Made by a program: the position numbers and the translations under genes
Origin: SW4 sp042466115
Lineage (GTDB): Bacteria > Pseudomonadota > Alphaproteobacteria > Rhodobacterales > Rhodobacteraceae
Length of the DNA stretch: 64,000 nucleotides
Direction of reading: 5' to 3'
Assembly: GCF_042466115.1 (NCBI RefSeq)
Contig: NZ_JAXHBQ010000001.1
Location: 3,100,001 to 3,164,000 of the forward strand
Notes under the pieces: model-generated
The model's input: the letters and a program-made list of their open reading frames with translations, nothing else
Database searches by the model: none
Told to the model about the DNA's origin: nothing
Shown here: piece by piece, positions 32,990 through 41,754 of the stretch
Position numbering within the stretch: position 1 is the first letter of the stretch
Layout: every line of letters starts with the position of its first letter

Positions 32990-34063
32990 ATGGCTGTTAC
33001 CCCCAAGGATATCCACATGGCGCTGGCGCGGATCACATTGCCCGATGGTGGCGATCTGGTGTCGCGCGACATGCTGCGCGCGCTGACGGTCGACGGTTCG
33101 GCCGTGCAATTCGTGATCGAAGCCCCGACACCCGAAGACGCGCAGCGCATGGAACCTGTGCGCGCCGCCGCCGAAACGGCCGTGGCCGCACTGGACGGCG
33201 TTGAAACCGTGTCGGTGATCCTGACGGCCCATGGCCCTGCCGCCAAACCGGCCGCCCCGCCAAGCCTGAAAATCGGCGGCCACCCGAAACCGCAGGACGG
33301 CCCCGAACGGGTTGCCGGGGTGGACCGGATCATCGCGATCGGATCGGGCAAGGGCGGCGTGGGCAAATCCACGGTGTCGTCCAACCTTGCCGTTGCCTTG
33401 GCACGACAGGGGCGGCGCGTTGGCCTGCTTGATGCTGATATCTACGGGCCGTCCCAGCCGCGCATGATGGGGGTCAACAAACGCCCCGCATCACCGGATG
33501 GCAAGACGATCATCCCCCTTCACGCGCATGGCGTGACGATGATGTCGATCGGTCTGATGGTTGATCCGGCCAAGGCCGTCGTCTGGCGCGGGCCGATGCT
33601 GATGGGCGCGCTGCAACAGATGCTGACGCAGGTTGAATGGGGCGAATTGGACGTGCTGCTGGTCGATTTGCCGCCCGGAACCGGTGATGTGCAACTGACC
33701 CTGTGTCAGAAAACCCACCTGTCCGGCGCGATTGTCGTGTCCACGCCGCAGGATGTGGCGCTGCTGGATGCGCGCAAGGCGCTGGACATGTTCAATACGC
33801 TGAAAACCCCCGTCCTGGGTCTGATCGAAAACATGTCCACATATATATGTCCCAATTGCGGGCACGAGGCGCATCTATTCGGCCATGGCGGCGTCGCGCG
33901 CGAGGCCGAGGCGATTGGCGTGCCGTTCCTTGGATCATTGCCGATTGATCTGGACACGCGCCTGGCAGGCGATGCGGGCACGCCGATCGCCGCAGGCGAC
34001 AGCGCGATGGCGCAGGCATATGCCACGCTTGCCAAGCGTCTGGTTGACGGGGGCATGGGGTAA
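32990..34063 (+). CDS. apbC: Mrp/ApbC family iron-sulfur carrier ATPase
   Basis: 357 residues; CTGGAGG precedes the ATG. An N-terminal MIP18/DUF59-like domain (residues 1-85), a Pro/Ala linker and a P-loop ATPase with GSGKGGVGKSTVSSN (about 118-132), MMGV and the conserved DLPPGTGDVQLTL. A CPNC motif in the C-terminal third binds the bridging Fe-S cluster in the family. It loads clusters onto apoproteins. It lies upstream of a GNAT gene. Confidence 0.93.
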   Translation: MAVTPKDIHMALARITLPDGGDLVSRDMLRALTVDGSAVQFVIEAPTPEDAQRMEPVRAAAETAVAALDGVETVSVILTAHGPAAKPAAPPSLKIGGHPKPQDGPERVAGVDRIIAIGSGKGGVGKSTVSSNLAVALARQGRRVGLLDADIYGPSQPRMMGVNKRPASPDGKTIIPLHAHGVTMMSIGLMVDPAKAVVWRGPMLMGALQQMLTQVEWGELDVLLVDLPPGTGDVQLTLCQKTHLSGAIVVSTPQDVALLDARKALDMFNTLKTPVLGLIENMSTYICPNCGHEAHLFGHGGVAREAEAIGVPFLGSLPIDLDTRLAGDAGTPIAAGDSAMAQAYATLAKRLVDGGMG

Positions 34064-34078
34064 AGGCCAGATGCTGCG

Positions 34079-34558
34079 ATGATCATCCGCCCTGCAACCC
34101 CTGATGACTGGCCCGCGATCTGGGCGCTGCTGAAGCCTGTGTTTCGCGCCGGTGACACTTACGCCATTGATCAAGACATAGCACAGGATGCAGCCCGCGC
34201 CCTGTGGATGGACGCGCCAGCGCAGACATATGTGTGTGAAGACGGGGCCCTGTTGGGGACTTACTATATCAAACGCAATCACGCGGGGCGCGCGCGCCAT
34301 GTGTGCAACTGCGGTTATGTCACGGCGGCGGCGGCGCAGGGGCGCGGCGTTGCCACGCAGATGTGTGTCCATTCCCAAACCGCCGCCCGCGCGCTGGGGT
34401 TTACGGCGATGCAGTTCAATCTGGTGCTGGCGTCCAACAGCGGCGCGCTGCGACTGTGGCAACGGCTTGGCTTTGACATCGTCGGCACATTGCCGCGCGC
34501 ATTCGATCACCCCACGCAGGGGGTGGTGGACGGGCATATCATGTGGAAACAGCTTTAG
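34079..34558 (+). CDS. GNAT family N-acetyltransferase
   Basis: 159 residues, one GNAT domain. It starts MIIRPATPDDWPAIWALLKPVFRAGDTYAID and contains the acetyl-CoA loop as AAAAQGRGVATQMC, then MQFNLVLASNSGALRLWQRLGFDIVGTLP. The form is that of small-molecule or antibiotic-type acetyltransferases. It follows the mrp gene by 15 bp and probably shares its transcript. Confidence 0.9.
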   Translation: MIIRPATPDDWPAIWALLKPVFRAGDTYAIDQDIAQDAARALWMDAPAQTYVCEDGALLGTYYIKRNHAGRARHVCNCGYVTAAAAQGRGVATQMCVHSQTAARALGFTAMQFNLVLASNSGALRLWQRLGFDIVGTLPRAFDHPTQGVVDGHIMWKQL

Positions 34559-34703
34559 CCTTTGGATGTGGGAAAGCGTGGGTCTGGTGCGGCAGGCGCC
34601 GAATCACGGGTCTTGATTCTGCGATTCCAACCTGACTTTGCACAAAAATCTTGTGTCATGACCTGTTATTCTTGGTTCAGGGCGGGTAATGCACGCCTTA
34701 TGT

Positions 34704-34739
34704 TGGAAAAATGTTGGGAAAATCTGGAACTTTTTGGGT
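34704..34739 (+). promoter_or_regulatory. MraZ-box-like array in the dcw leader
   Basis: TGGAA (34704), TGGGA (34715), TGGAA (34725) and TGGGT (34735). The last three start at exact 10-nt steps, i.e. five-base repeats separated by five bases, as in the MraZ operator (TGGGN-N5, three times) described in E. coli. A candidate promoter with TTGGGT at 34734 and an A/T-rich -10 near 34756 overlaps it. It lies about 430 nt upstream of mraZ. Confidence 0.6.
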
Positions 34740-34867
34740 GAGGGTCGAAAACACCACATATTGTATGCTGCACTGTTCTCGACCGCCACAATTCGTGCAT
34801 TGGGCTGGTTTTCGCCGACTAGTTGTTGTGTTCAAGGGTGCCCAAAAACAACATATGGACCATAGTT

Positions 34868-34901
34868 TCCCAAAAAAACCTTTGCGTCCCATGCTTTCCC
34901 A
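34868..34901 (-). promoter_or_regulatory. Second TGGGA cluster, opposite strand
   Basis: On the minus strand TGGGA occurs at 34897-34901 and 34887-34891, again with a 5-nt spacer, and once more at 34868-34872. It could be an additional MraZ contact or chance; the third copy is off phase. Confidence 0.35.
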
Positions 34902-34904
34902 TGG

Positions 34905-35121
34905 CACAAACTTCTCACGGTAGACGGGCAGACAAATACGGGGCACCAAACGACCCCACCGACCGGAAGGTCAGGTTTCATACAGGCACCCATACACCGA
35001 ACAAAGAGATCCGGCGCGCGAGCGAGCAGACATCCCCCCAGGTGGCGCGCGCAGCTGGACATCCCGGTAACGGGACGAGGGCGGCGGATTGATCAGTGGC
35101 AGCAGATCAATCCGCCGTTTC
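34905..35121 (+). ncRNA. upsM: UpsM-like leader RNA upstream of mraZ
   Basis: The 430 nt between the MraZ-box region and mraZ contain no gene but several stable hairpins: GACC-GGAA-GGTC (34961) and TCCCG-GTAA-CGGGA (35062), both with GNRA-type tetraloops, and a terminal 12-bp stem. In Rhodobacter sphaeroides the dcw mRNA has an unusually long leader that is cut short to give the abundant sRNA UpsM, of about 200 nt. Position, size and terminal hairpin agree. The 5' end given is an estimate. I did not find the RNase P RNA signature here. Confidence 0.6.
35083..35121 (+). terminator. Strong hairpin ending the leader RNA
   Basis: Perfect 12-bp stem GGCGGATTGATC / GATCAATCCGCC with a 10-nt loop, then GTTTCCTTTTC. 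It probably causes partial termination 50 nt before mraZ. Confidence 0.75.
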
Positions 35122-35167
35122 CTTTTCAAACACAGGTTTTGGGGGAAAGTAGAGAGGCCGCGGGACA

Positions 35168-35671
35168 GTGGTTCTGAGTTTCAGAGGCGAATTCAACCAG
35201 AAGGTTGACGGAAAGGGACGTATGTCGATCCCTGCCGATTTTCGTGCTGTGCTCACGGATGGTGATCCGCGCTGCCCCGAAACCCCCAATCCCCGCATGG
35301 TCGTTTTGCATGGTGCACACCTGAAAAACTGCCTGCACGCTTATACGATTGATGCCATGGCCGAGATCGAGGCCGGTATTCGCAAGCTGCCCCGCGGCAG
35401 TGCCGAGCGCAAGCGCGCCAGCCGGATGATCCTTGGCAAATCTTGGGACACCGAAGTTGATAAAGACGGCCGTGTCGTCTTGCCACAGCGTCTGCGCGAA
35501 CAGATCGGGCTGGACGGAGAGGCGGTTATGGTGGCCATGGGCGACTATTTTGAAATCTGGAACGCCGCCACCTACGACGCAGTTGAAAACGCCGAAACCG
35601 ATGCCTGGCTGGCCGAATTGCCCGATGACTTTGATCCGCTGAGCCTCATAGACGGGCCGGACGGAGAATGA
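35168..35671 (+). CDS. mraZ: Transcriptional regulator / division cluster protein MraZ
   Basis: 167 residues from GTG at 35168 (weak GAGAGG upstream). Two SpoVT/AbrB-like domains: FRGEFNQKVDGKGRMSIPADFR and SWDTEVDKDGRVVLPQRLREQIGLDGEAV, both with the conserved D-GR pattern. In other bacteria MraZ represses its own dcw operon by binding TGGGN repeats, which are present upstream. It overlaps rsmH (ATGA). Confidence 0.95.
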   Translation: MVLSFRGEFNQKVDGKGRMSIPADFRAVLTDGDPRCPETPNPRMVVLHGAHLKNCLHAYTIDAMAEIEAGIRKLPRGSAERKRASRMILGKSWDTEVDKDGRVVLPQRLREQIGLDGEAVMVAMGDYFEIWNAATYDAVENAETDAWLAELPDDFDPLSLIDGPDGE

Positions 35672-36654
35672 TGATGTCGGCTGCCACCGTCACCCCCCAC
35701 ATCCCCGTGCTTTTGCGCCCGATTATCAAGGCCGTTTCACCCCTGTCAGGCGTTTGGCTGGACGGCACGTTCGGTGCTGGCGGCTATACCCGTGCGTTGC
35801 TGGACAATGGCGCCGAAAAGGTGATCGCGGTGGACCGTGATCCGCTGACCTTTGAAATGGCTGCCCCTTGGGTCGGTAATTACGGCGACCGTTTGGAGCT
35901 GGTGCAAGGCACGTTTTCGCGCCTTGATGAATATGGCAGCGATCTTGATGGCGTGGTGCTGGACCTTGGGGTCAGCTCCATGCAGCTTGATCTGGCGGAA
36001 CGCGGCTTTTCCTTCATGAAGGACGGCCCGCTGGACATGCGCATGTCGCAAGACGGTCCAAGTGCTGCCGATATCGTCAATACCTACGCCGAAGAAGACA
36101 TTGCCGATATTCTGTTCCGTTACGGCGAAGAGCGCGCAAGCCGCCGCATTGCCGCCGCCTTTGTGCGCGCCCGCAACGAAGCCCCGATTACAACAACCGG
36201 CAAACTGGCCCGATTGGTCGAGGGCTGCTTGCCCCGCGCCAAAAAGGGCCAAAGCCACCCCGCGACCCGCAGCTTTCAGGCGCTGCGGATCGCCGTGAAT
36301 GACGAGTATGGCGAGTTGGCCCAGGGTTTGATGGCCGCCGAGCGCGCGTTGCGTGCGGGTGGTCTTTTGGCCGTCGTGACCTTTCACAGCGTCGAGGACC
36401 GCATGGTGAAACGGTTTCTTCAGGCCCGTTCAGGCGGGGGTGGTAACGCCAATCGTTACGCCCCCGTCGTTGAACGCGACAAACCGGCCTTTGACATCAT
36501 CAACCGCAAGGCCATCGGGCCGGATGATCAGGAACTGGACGAAAATCCGCGGTCGCGCTCGGCCAAGCTGCGTGTGGCGCGGCGCACCGATGCGCCCGCA
36601 GGTGTGGTTGATCGGTCAGATCTGGGTATGCCACTGTTGAAAGGGGAAAGCTGA
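35668..36654 (+). CDS. rsmH: 16S rRNA m4C1402 methyltransferase RsmH
   Basis: 328 residues. HIPVLLRPIIKAV at the N terminus, SAM site DGTFGAGGYTRALLD, then DLGVSSMQLDLAERGFSFMKDGPLDMRM and the C-terminal VVTFHSVEDRMVKRFL typical of MraW/RsmH. It methylates the N4 of C1402 in 16S rRNA. It overlaps both mraZ and ftsL, consistent with tight translational coupling. Confidence 0.97.
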   Translation: MMMSAATVTPHIPVLLRPIIKAVSPLSGVWLDGTFGAGGYTRALLDNGAEKVIAVDRDPLTFEMAAPWVGNYGDRLELVQGTFSRLDEYGSDLDGVVLDLGVSSMQLDLAERGFSFMKDGPLDMRMSQDGPSAADIVNTYAEEDIADILFRYGEERASRRIAAAFVRARNEAPITTTGKLARLVEGCLPRAKKGQSHPATRSFQALRIAVNDEYGELAQGLMAAERALRAGGLLAVVTFHSVEDRMVKRFLQARSGGGGNANRYAPVVERDKPAFDIINRKAIGPDDQELDENPRSRSAKLRVARRTDAPAGVVDRSDLGMPLLKGES

Positions 36655-37019
36655 TGCGCGGTTTTCTTTTCGTGTTTTCGATTTTGGGTGTGATGGGCCT
36701 TGCGTTTTGGGCCTATCAGGAAAACTACCGCACCCAACAATCCCTGCGCGAAGTGCGCGGCTTGCACAGCAGTATCGGCGCCGCACACGAGCGGTTGAAC
36801 GTCTTGCGCGCGGAATGGGCCTATCTGAACCGCCCCGACCGCCTGCTAGATCTAGCCGAACTCAACTTTGACCGGCTGGGCCTGTTGCCCTTGATGCCCG
36901 ATGCCTTCGGGCGGATCGAACAGATCGAATATCCGGCCCTGCCGCTGGGGCCGATCATCGACCCGATCGAAGTCAGCAGCGACAATGCCCCCGAATTAGA
37001 AGAGGGGGATATCGAATGA
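36654..37019 (+). CDS. ftsL: Cell division protein FtsL
   Basis: 121 residues: an N-terminal membrane segment (FLFVFSILGVMGLAFWAY) followed by a periplasmic coiled coil (EVRGLHSSIGAAHERLNVLRAEWAYLNRPDRLLDLAE), with the conserved WAYLNRPDRL. FtsL bridges FtsB/FtsQ to FtsWI in the divisome. It overlaps rsmH and ftsI at both ends. Low sequence conservation is normal; position supports the call. Confidence 0.9.
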   Translation: MRGFLFVFSILGVMGLAFWAYQENYRTQQSLREVRGLHSSIGAAHERLNVLRAEWAYLNRPDRLLDLAELNFDRLGLLPLMPDAFGRIEQIEYPALPLGPIIDPIEVSSDNAPELEEGDIE

Positions 37020-38800
37020 TCCGCACACCACTGCGCCCGCTTGCCCGTATCCTCAAGGCCCGCGCGGACGGGGAAAACCCCGACGCGATCGAGGCCGAAA
37101 ACCTGCGCCTGCGTCACGAGGCCATGCGCGACCGTGCCCGCACCCGCGCCGAAGGGCGCCTGTTGGTGCTGGGGGTGATGTTTTTCTGCGCTTTTCTGGT
37201 GGTCGGTCTGCGCATGGGGGCGCTTGCGTCATCCGTGCCCGAAGAACCCCGCACTGCCGCAACGGGCAACCCGATAATTGGCCAACGCGCTGATATAGTT
37301 GACAGAAATGGCCGCATTCTGGCGACCAATCTGGAAACCCATTCGCTTTATGCGCAAATTCCCGACATGGTCGACCCGCAGCGCGCCGCCACGGAACTGG
37401 CCGCGATTTTTCCTGAACTGGACGCCGAAGACCTGTTGAAGGATTTCACCGGCGAGCGGCGCTTCTTGTGGATTCGCCGCCAGATCAGTCCCGAACAGAT
37501 GCAGGCCGTGCATGATATCGGCGATCCCGGATTGCTGTTTGGCCCACGCGAAATGCGTCTCTATCCCAACGGGTCCGTTGCCGCGCATATCCTTGGCGGC
37601 GCATCTTATGGCCGCGAAGGCGTGCATTCTGCCGAAGTGATAGGTGTCGCCGGCGTGGAACGCGCGTTTGATGATTTCCTGCGCGACCCTGCCAACGAAG
37701 GCCGCCCGCTGGAACTGTCGATTGACCTGACGGTGCAAGCCGCAAGCGAGCGCGTCTTGCAAGGTGGCATGATGCTGATGAGCGCCAAGGGCGCGGCCTC
37801 GGTCCTGATGGATATCCACACAGGCGAAGTGATTTCCATGGTGTCGCTGCCCGATTTTGATCCCAATGACCGCCCGCAGGTCTTGCTGGAGGGTGATCAG
37901 TCCGACAGCCCGCTGTTCAACCGTGCCGTGCAGGGCGTGTATGAACTGGGATCAACCTTCAAGATTTTCGCGGTCGCTCAGGCGATTGATCTTGGCCTGA
38001 TCAATCCCAACACGATGATCGACACGCGCGGCCCGCTACAATGGGGCCGATTCCGCATCCGCGACTTCCACGACTATGGCGCGCAACTGTCCGCCACCGA
38101 GGTAATCGTGCAATCGTCAAACATCGGCACCGCGCGTATCGCCATGATGATCGGCAGCCAGCGCCAACAGGACTTTTTGCGCAGTCTTGGCCTTTTGGCG
38201 GCCACCCCCGTTGAATTGTCCGAAGCGCCCAGCGGCGCGCCCCTAACCCCGCCCAATTGGTCGGAACTGTCGACGATGACAATTTCCTATGGCCACGGGC
38301 TGTCCACATCGCCTCTGCATCTGGCTGCGGCCTATTCCAGCGTCGTCAACGGTGGAACGTTCGTGCGCCCGACTCTGGTGCGTCAGGACCGACCCGTCGT
38401 TGGCCCGCGCATCCTAAGCGAAAGCGTGTCGCGCACCGCCGTGGATATGCTGCGCGCAGTTGTGACGGATGGCACCGCATCATTCGGCGACGTCGCGGGC
38501 TATCAGGTGGGTGGCAAAACCGGCACCGCCGACAAACCGCGCGAGCGTGGGGGCGGCTATTACGACGACAAGGTCATTGCGACATTTGCATCCGTCTTTC
38601 CGGCTGACAATCCGCAATACGTGTTGATCGTGACGCTGGATGAACCCACAATTGACGCGCTGGGCGAGGCCCGCCGCACGGCCGGTTGGACGGCCGTTCC
38701 CGTGGCCGCCGAAATGATCCGCCGCGTGGCACCTTTGCTGGGGATGCGACCAGACGTTGAAACCGCCTCGCCTGTGGGTGTAACACTCACCGCAAACTAG
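37016..38800 (+). CDS. ftsI: Septal peptidoglycan transpeptidase FtsI (PBP3)
   Basis: 594 residues. Cytoplasmic N terminus, one membrane segment (LLVLGVMFFCAFLVVGLRMG, about 44-63), a dimerisation/pedestal domain and a class B transpeptidase domain with the three active-site motifs: GSTFK (Ser nucleophile), SSN (VQSSNIG) and KTG (VGGKTGTADKP). It cross-links septal peptidoglycan together with FtsW. It overlaps ftsL by 4 bp. Confidence 0.97.
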   Translation: MIRTPLRPLARILKARADGENPDAIEAENLRLRHEAMRDRARTRAEGRLLVLGVMFFCAFLVVGLRMGALASSVPEEPRTAATGNPIIGQRADIVDRNGRILATNLETHSLYAQIPDMVDPQRAATELAAIFPELDAEDLLKDFTGERRFLWIRRQISPEQMQAVHDIGDPGLLFGPREMRLYPNGSVAAHILGGASYGREGVHSAEVIGVAGVERAFDDFLRDPANEGRPLELSIDLTVQAASERVLQGGMMLMSAKGAASVLMDIHTGEVISMVSLPDFDPNDRPQVLLEGDQSDSPLFNRAVQGVYELGSTFKIFAVAQAIDLGLINPNTMIDTRGPLQWGRFRIRDFHDYGAQLSATEVIVQSSNIGTARIAMMIGSQRQQDFLRSLGLLAATPVELSEAPSGAPLTPPNWSELSTMTISYGHGLSTSPLHLAAAYSSVVNGGTFVRPTLVRQDRPVVGPRILSESVSRTAVDMLRAVVTDGTASFGDVAGYQVGGKTGTADKPRERGGGYYDDKVIATFASVFPADNPQYVLIVTLDEPTIDALGEARRTAGWTAVPVAAEMIRRVAPLLGMRPDVETASPVGVTLTAN

Positions 38801-38811
38801 GGTGGGAACAC

Positions 38812-40311
38812 ATGGGCAATCGCGCGGATCCAGATCAGAAAACATCATCGCTGGCCGCGCTGGGCCTGACTGCGCGCGCCGGGCGCGAGGCACAAATCAC
38901 CGGCCTGACCGTTGACAGCCGTGAGGTGCGCGAGGGCGTGTTGTTCGCAGCCTTGCCCGGTGCGCGTGTCCACGGAGGTGAATTTATCAAGTTCGCGCTG
39001 CAAATGGGCGCTGGTGCAATCCTGACGGATGCGCAGGGCGCCGAAATTGCCGCCGCTGAACTGGCCGCAAGTGACGCCGCCCTGATCGTCGCCCAGGACC
39101 CGCGGCAGGCCCTGGCGCAAACCGCATCCCTGTGGTTTGGTCCGCACCCCGACACGGTGATCGCCGTCACGGGCACCAACGGCAAGACATCCGTCAGCAC
39201 ATTCGCCCGTCAGATCTGGGTGGAAATGGGGCTGCACGCCGTCAACCTTGGCACTACGGGCGTCGAGGGCGCGTGGACCCATCCGCTGAAACACACCACC
39301 CCCGAACCGATCACCCTGCACCGTGTCATGGCGCAGGCCATGGGCGCGGGCGTGACCCATGTGGCCATGGAGGCCTCAAGCCACGGGCTTGAACAGCGCC
39401 GCCTTGACGGGGTGTTGCTGGCCGCTGCCGGTTTTACCAATTTCACCCAGGACCACCTTGATTATCACCACACCTTCGAGGCCTATTTTGACGCCAAGAT
39501 GGGCCTTTTCACCCGCGTTCTGCCTGATGACGGCGTGGCCGTGATCAATCTTGACGATCCCAAGGGCCCACTTGTGGCGCAGATCGCCGAAGAACGCGGG
39601 CAAGAGGTGATCGGCGTGGGCCGCTCACCCGACGCCCGCCTGCGCCTGTTGGGCCAGCGCATGGATGCAACGGGGCAGGAGTTGCGCTTTGACTGGCAGG
39701 GCCGCACGTTTACGACCCGCCTGAACCTGATCGGGGATTTTCAGGCTGACAATGTGCTGCTGGCCGCCGGTTTGGTGATCGCCGCTGGCGGTGATCCGGC
39801 GGATGTGTTCGACACCCTGCCGCACCTGACAACCGTGCGCGGGCGCATGCAACTGGCCGCAACCCGCGACAATGGCGCATCGGTGTTCGTCGATTACGCC
39901 CATACACCCGATGCCATATCCACCGCCTTGCAGGCCATGCGCCCGCATGTGATGGGCCGACTGATTGCCATCGTTGGCGCGGGCGGCGACCGTGATGCCA
40001 CCAAACGCCCGCTGATGGGACAGGCGGCGGCTGAAAATGCCGATCTGGTTTTTGTCACCGATGACAATCCACGTTCCGAAGATCCTGCCACGATCCGCGC
40101 GGCGGTCATGCTGGGGTGCCCTGACGGCATCGAAGTGGGTGATCGCGCCGAAGCAATCTTGCGCGGTGTCGACGCCCTGCAACCGGGTGACGCGTTGTTG
40201 ATCGCAGGCAAGGGCCACGAAAGCGGGCAGGTCGTCGGTGATGATGTCTTGCCATTTGATGACGCCGAACAGGCAAGCGTGGCCGTGGCTGCCCTTGACG
40301 GGAGGATCTGA
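38812..40311 (+). CDS. murE: UDP-MurNAc-L-Ala-D-Glu:meso-diaminopimelate ligase MurE
   Basis: 499 residues. ATP site VIAVTGTNGKTSVSTF, central domain with THVAMEASSHGLEQRR and YHHTFEAYFDAK, and DDNPRSEDPATI, where DNPR marks specificity for meso-diaminopimelate as the third peptide residue. It adds this residue to the cytoplasmic precursor. It shares one base with murF. Confidence 0.97.
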   Translation: MGNRADPDQKTSSLAALGLTARAGREAQITGLTVDSREVREGVLFAALPGARVHGGEFIKFALQMGAGAILTDAQGAEIAAAELAASDAALIVAQDPRQALAQTASLWFGPHPDTVIAVTGTNGKTSVSTFARQIWVEMGLHAVNLGTTGVEGAWTHPLKHTTPEPITLHRVMAQAMGAGVTHVAMEASSHGLEQRRLDGVLLAAAGFTNFTQDHLDYHHTFEAYFDAKMGLFTRVLPDDGVAVINLDDPKGPLVAQIAEERGQEVIGVGRSPDARLRLLGQRMDATGQELRFDWQGRTFTTRLNLIGDFQADNVLLAAGLVIAAGGDPADVFDTLPHLTTVRGRMQLAATRDNGASVFVDYAHTPDAISTALQAMRPHVMGRLIAIVGAGGDRDATKRPLMGQAAAENADLVFVTDDNPRSEDPATIRAAVMLGCPDGIEVGDRAEAILRGVDALQPGDALLIAGKGHESGQVVGDDVLPFDDAEQASVAVAALDGRI

Positions 40312-41750
40312 TGGCGCTTTGGACATCCAGCGAGGCCGTCGCGGCCACGGGCGGCAAACTGACCCGTGACTGGCAGGCAGATGGCGTCTCGATCGACACG
40401 CGCACCATTCAGGCGGGTGATCTGTTTGTGGCATTGAAGGACCTGCGCGACGGCCATGATTTTGTCGCCATGGCACTGGAAAAAGGTGCCGCCGCCGCCC
40501 TTGTGACCCACCGCCCCAATGGCGTTGCCGAAGACGCGCCACTGCTGATCGTGCCTGATGTGCTCAAGGCGCTCGAGGCTTTGGGGCGCGCGGCGCGCGC
40601 ACGCGCCCATGCACGGATTGCCGCGATCACCGGATCGGTTGGCAAGACATCGACCAAGGAAATGCTGCGTATCGTTTTGGAACGACAGGGGAAAACCCAC
40701 GCGGCCGAGGCAAGTTACAACAATCACTGGGGCGTGCCGCTGACCTTGGCGCGCATGCCACAGGACACGCAATTTGCGGTGATTGAAATCGGGATGAGCA
40801 ATCCGGGCGAAATATCCCCGCTTGCGCGGATGACCCGCCCGCATGTGGCGATGATCACCACCGTGGCCGCCGCGCATCTTGAAGCGTTTGACAACATCGA
40901 AGGGATCGCACGCGAAAAAGCCGCAATCATGGACGGGCTGACCGCCGATGGCATTGCCGTGCTGAACGTCGATATCGACACAGCGCCGGTCTTGCTCAAT
41001 TACGCGGCCAAGCGCGGGGCCAAGGTTATCCGGTTCGGGCAAATGGCCCCCGACTGGCATCTGAAACACGTCCGTCTTGCGGCGGGCAGCACCGTTGTGC
41101 AGGCAGAGGCGCATGGCGACGCGATCCTGTTCAAGCTGACAACCGCGGGCCGCCATTTCGCGATGAACGGGCTGGGTGTTCTGGCCGTGGCCGAAGCCTT
41201 GGGCGCTGATCCGGTCGCCGCCGCGATGGACATCGCCACATGGGCCCCCCCCGCCGGGCGCGGCACGCTTGAAACTGTCACGCTTGATCCGGCCAGCACG
41301 GATGACACGCTCGCGCTGATTGATGACGCCTTTAACGCCAATCCAACGTCATTGGCGGCGGCGCTTGAAGTCCTCGCTGCCTCGGTTCCCGTTGATAACG
41401 TTGGGCAAATCATCAAGGGGCGGCGGATTGCCGTGCTTGGTGACATGCTGGAACTGGGGCCGGACGAAATGGCGATGCACGCTGCCTTGGCTAACGATGC
41501 GTCGCTTGAACAGGTCGATCTGATCCACTGTGCGGGTCCACGGATGCGCCACCTTTTTGATGCATTACCCGATGATCGGCGCGGACGCTGGTGCGAAACG
41601 GCGGCCGAACTGGCCGAGATGGCCAAGGGGTTGGTAGATGCGGGCGATGTTGTCCTCGTGAAGGGATCAAAGGGAAGCAAGATCAGCCTTGTCGTTGACG
41701 CCATCCGCAAACTGGGGCATCGCAAACCCCGTAATGAAAAAGAGGTCTGA
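40311..41750 (+). CDS. murF: UDP-MurNAc-tripeptide:D-Ala-D-Ala ligase MurF
   Basis: 479 residues. Mur ligase order: N-terminal GVSIDTRTIQAGDLFVAL, P-loop AAITGSVGKTSTKEML, central EASYNNHWGVPLTLAR and EIGMSNPGEISPLA, and C-terminal LIDDAFNANPTSLAAALEVL with LGDMLELGPDE. It adds D-Ala-D-Ala to complete the pentapeptide. It ends 4 bp before mraY. Confidence 0.97.
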   Translation: MALWTSSEAVAATGGKLTRDWQADGVSIDTRTIQAGDLFVALKDLRDGHDFVAMALEKGAAAALVTHRPNGVAEDAPLLIVPDVLKALEALGRAARARAHARIAAITGSVGKTSTKEMLRIVLERQGKTHAAEASYNNHWGVPLTLARMPQDTQFAVIEIGMSNPGEISPLARMTRPHVAMITTVAAAHLEAFDNIEGIAREKAAIMDGLTADGIAVLNVDIDTAPVLLNYAAKRGAKVIRFGQMAPDWHLKHVRLAAGSTVVQAEAHGDAILFKLTTAGRHFAMNGLGVLAVAEALGADPVAAAMDIATWAPPAGRGTLETVTLDPASTDDTLALIDDAFNANPTSLAAALEVLAASVPVDNVGQIIKGRRIAVLGDMLELGPDEMAMHAALANDASLEQVDLIHCAGPRMRHLFDALPDDRRGRWCETAAELAEMAKGLVDAGDVVLVKGSKGSKISLVVDAIRKLGHRKPRNEKEV

Positions 41751-41754
41751 GTAG

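Noticed and set aside
34560..35167. RNase P RNA (rnpB) upstream of mraZ
   Set aside because: The conserved rnpB core (GAGGAAAGTCC and related segments) is not found; the region fits an UpsM-like leader better.
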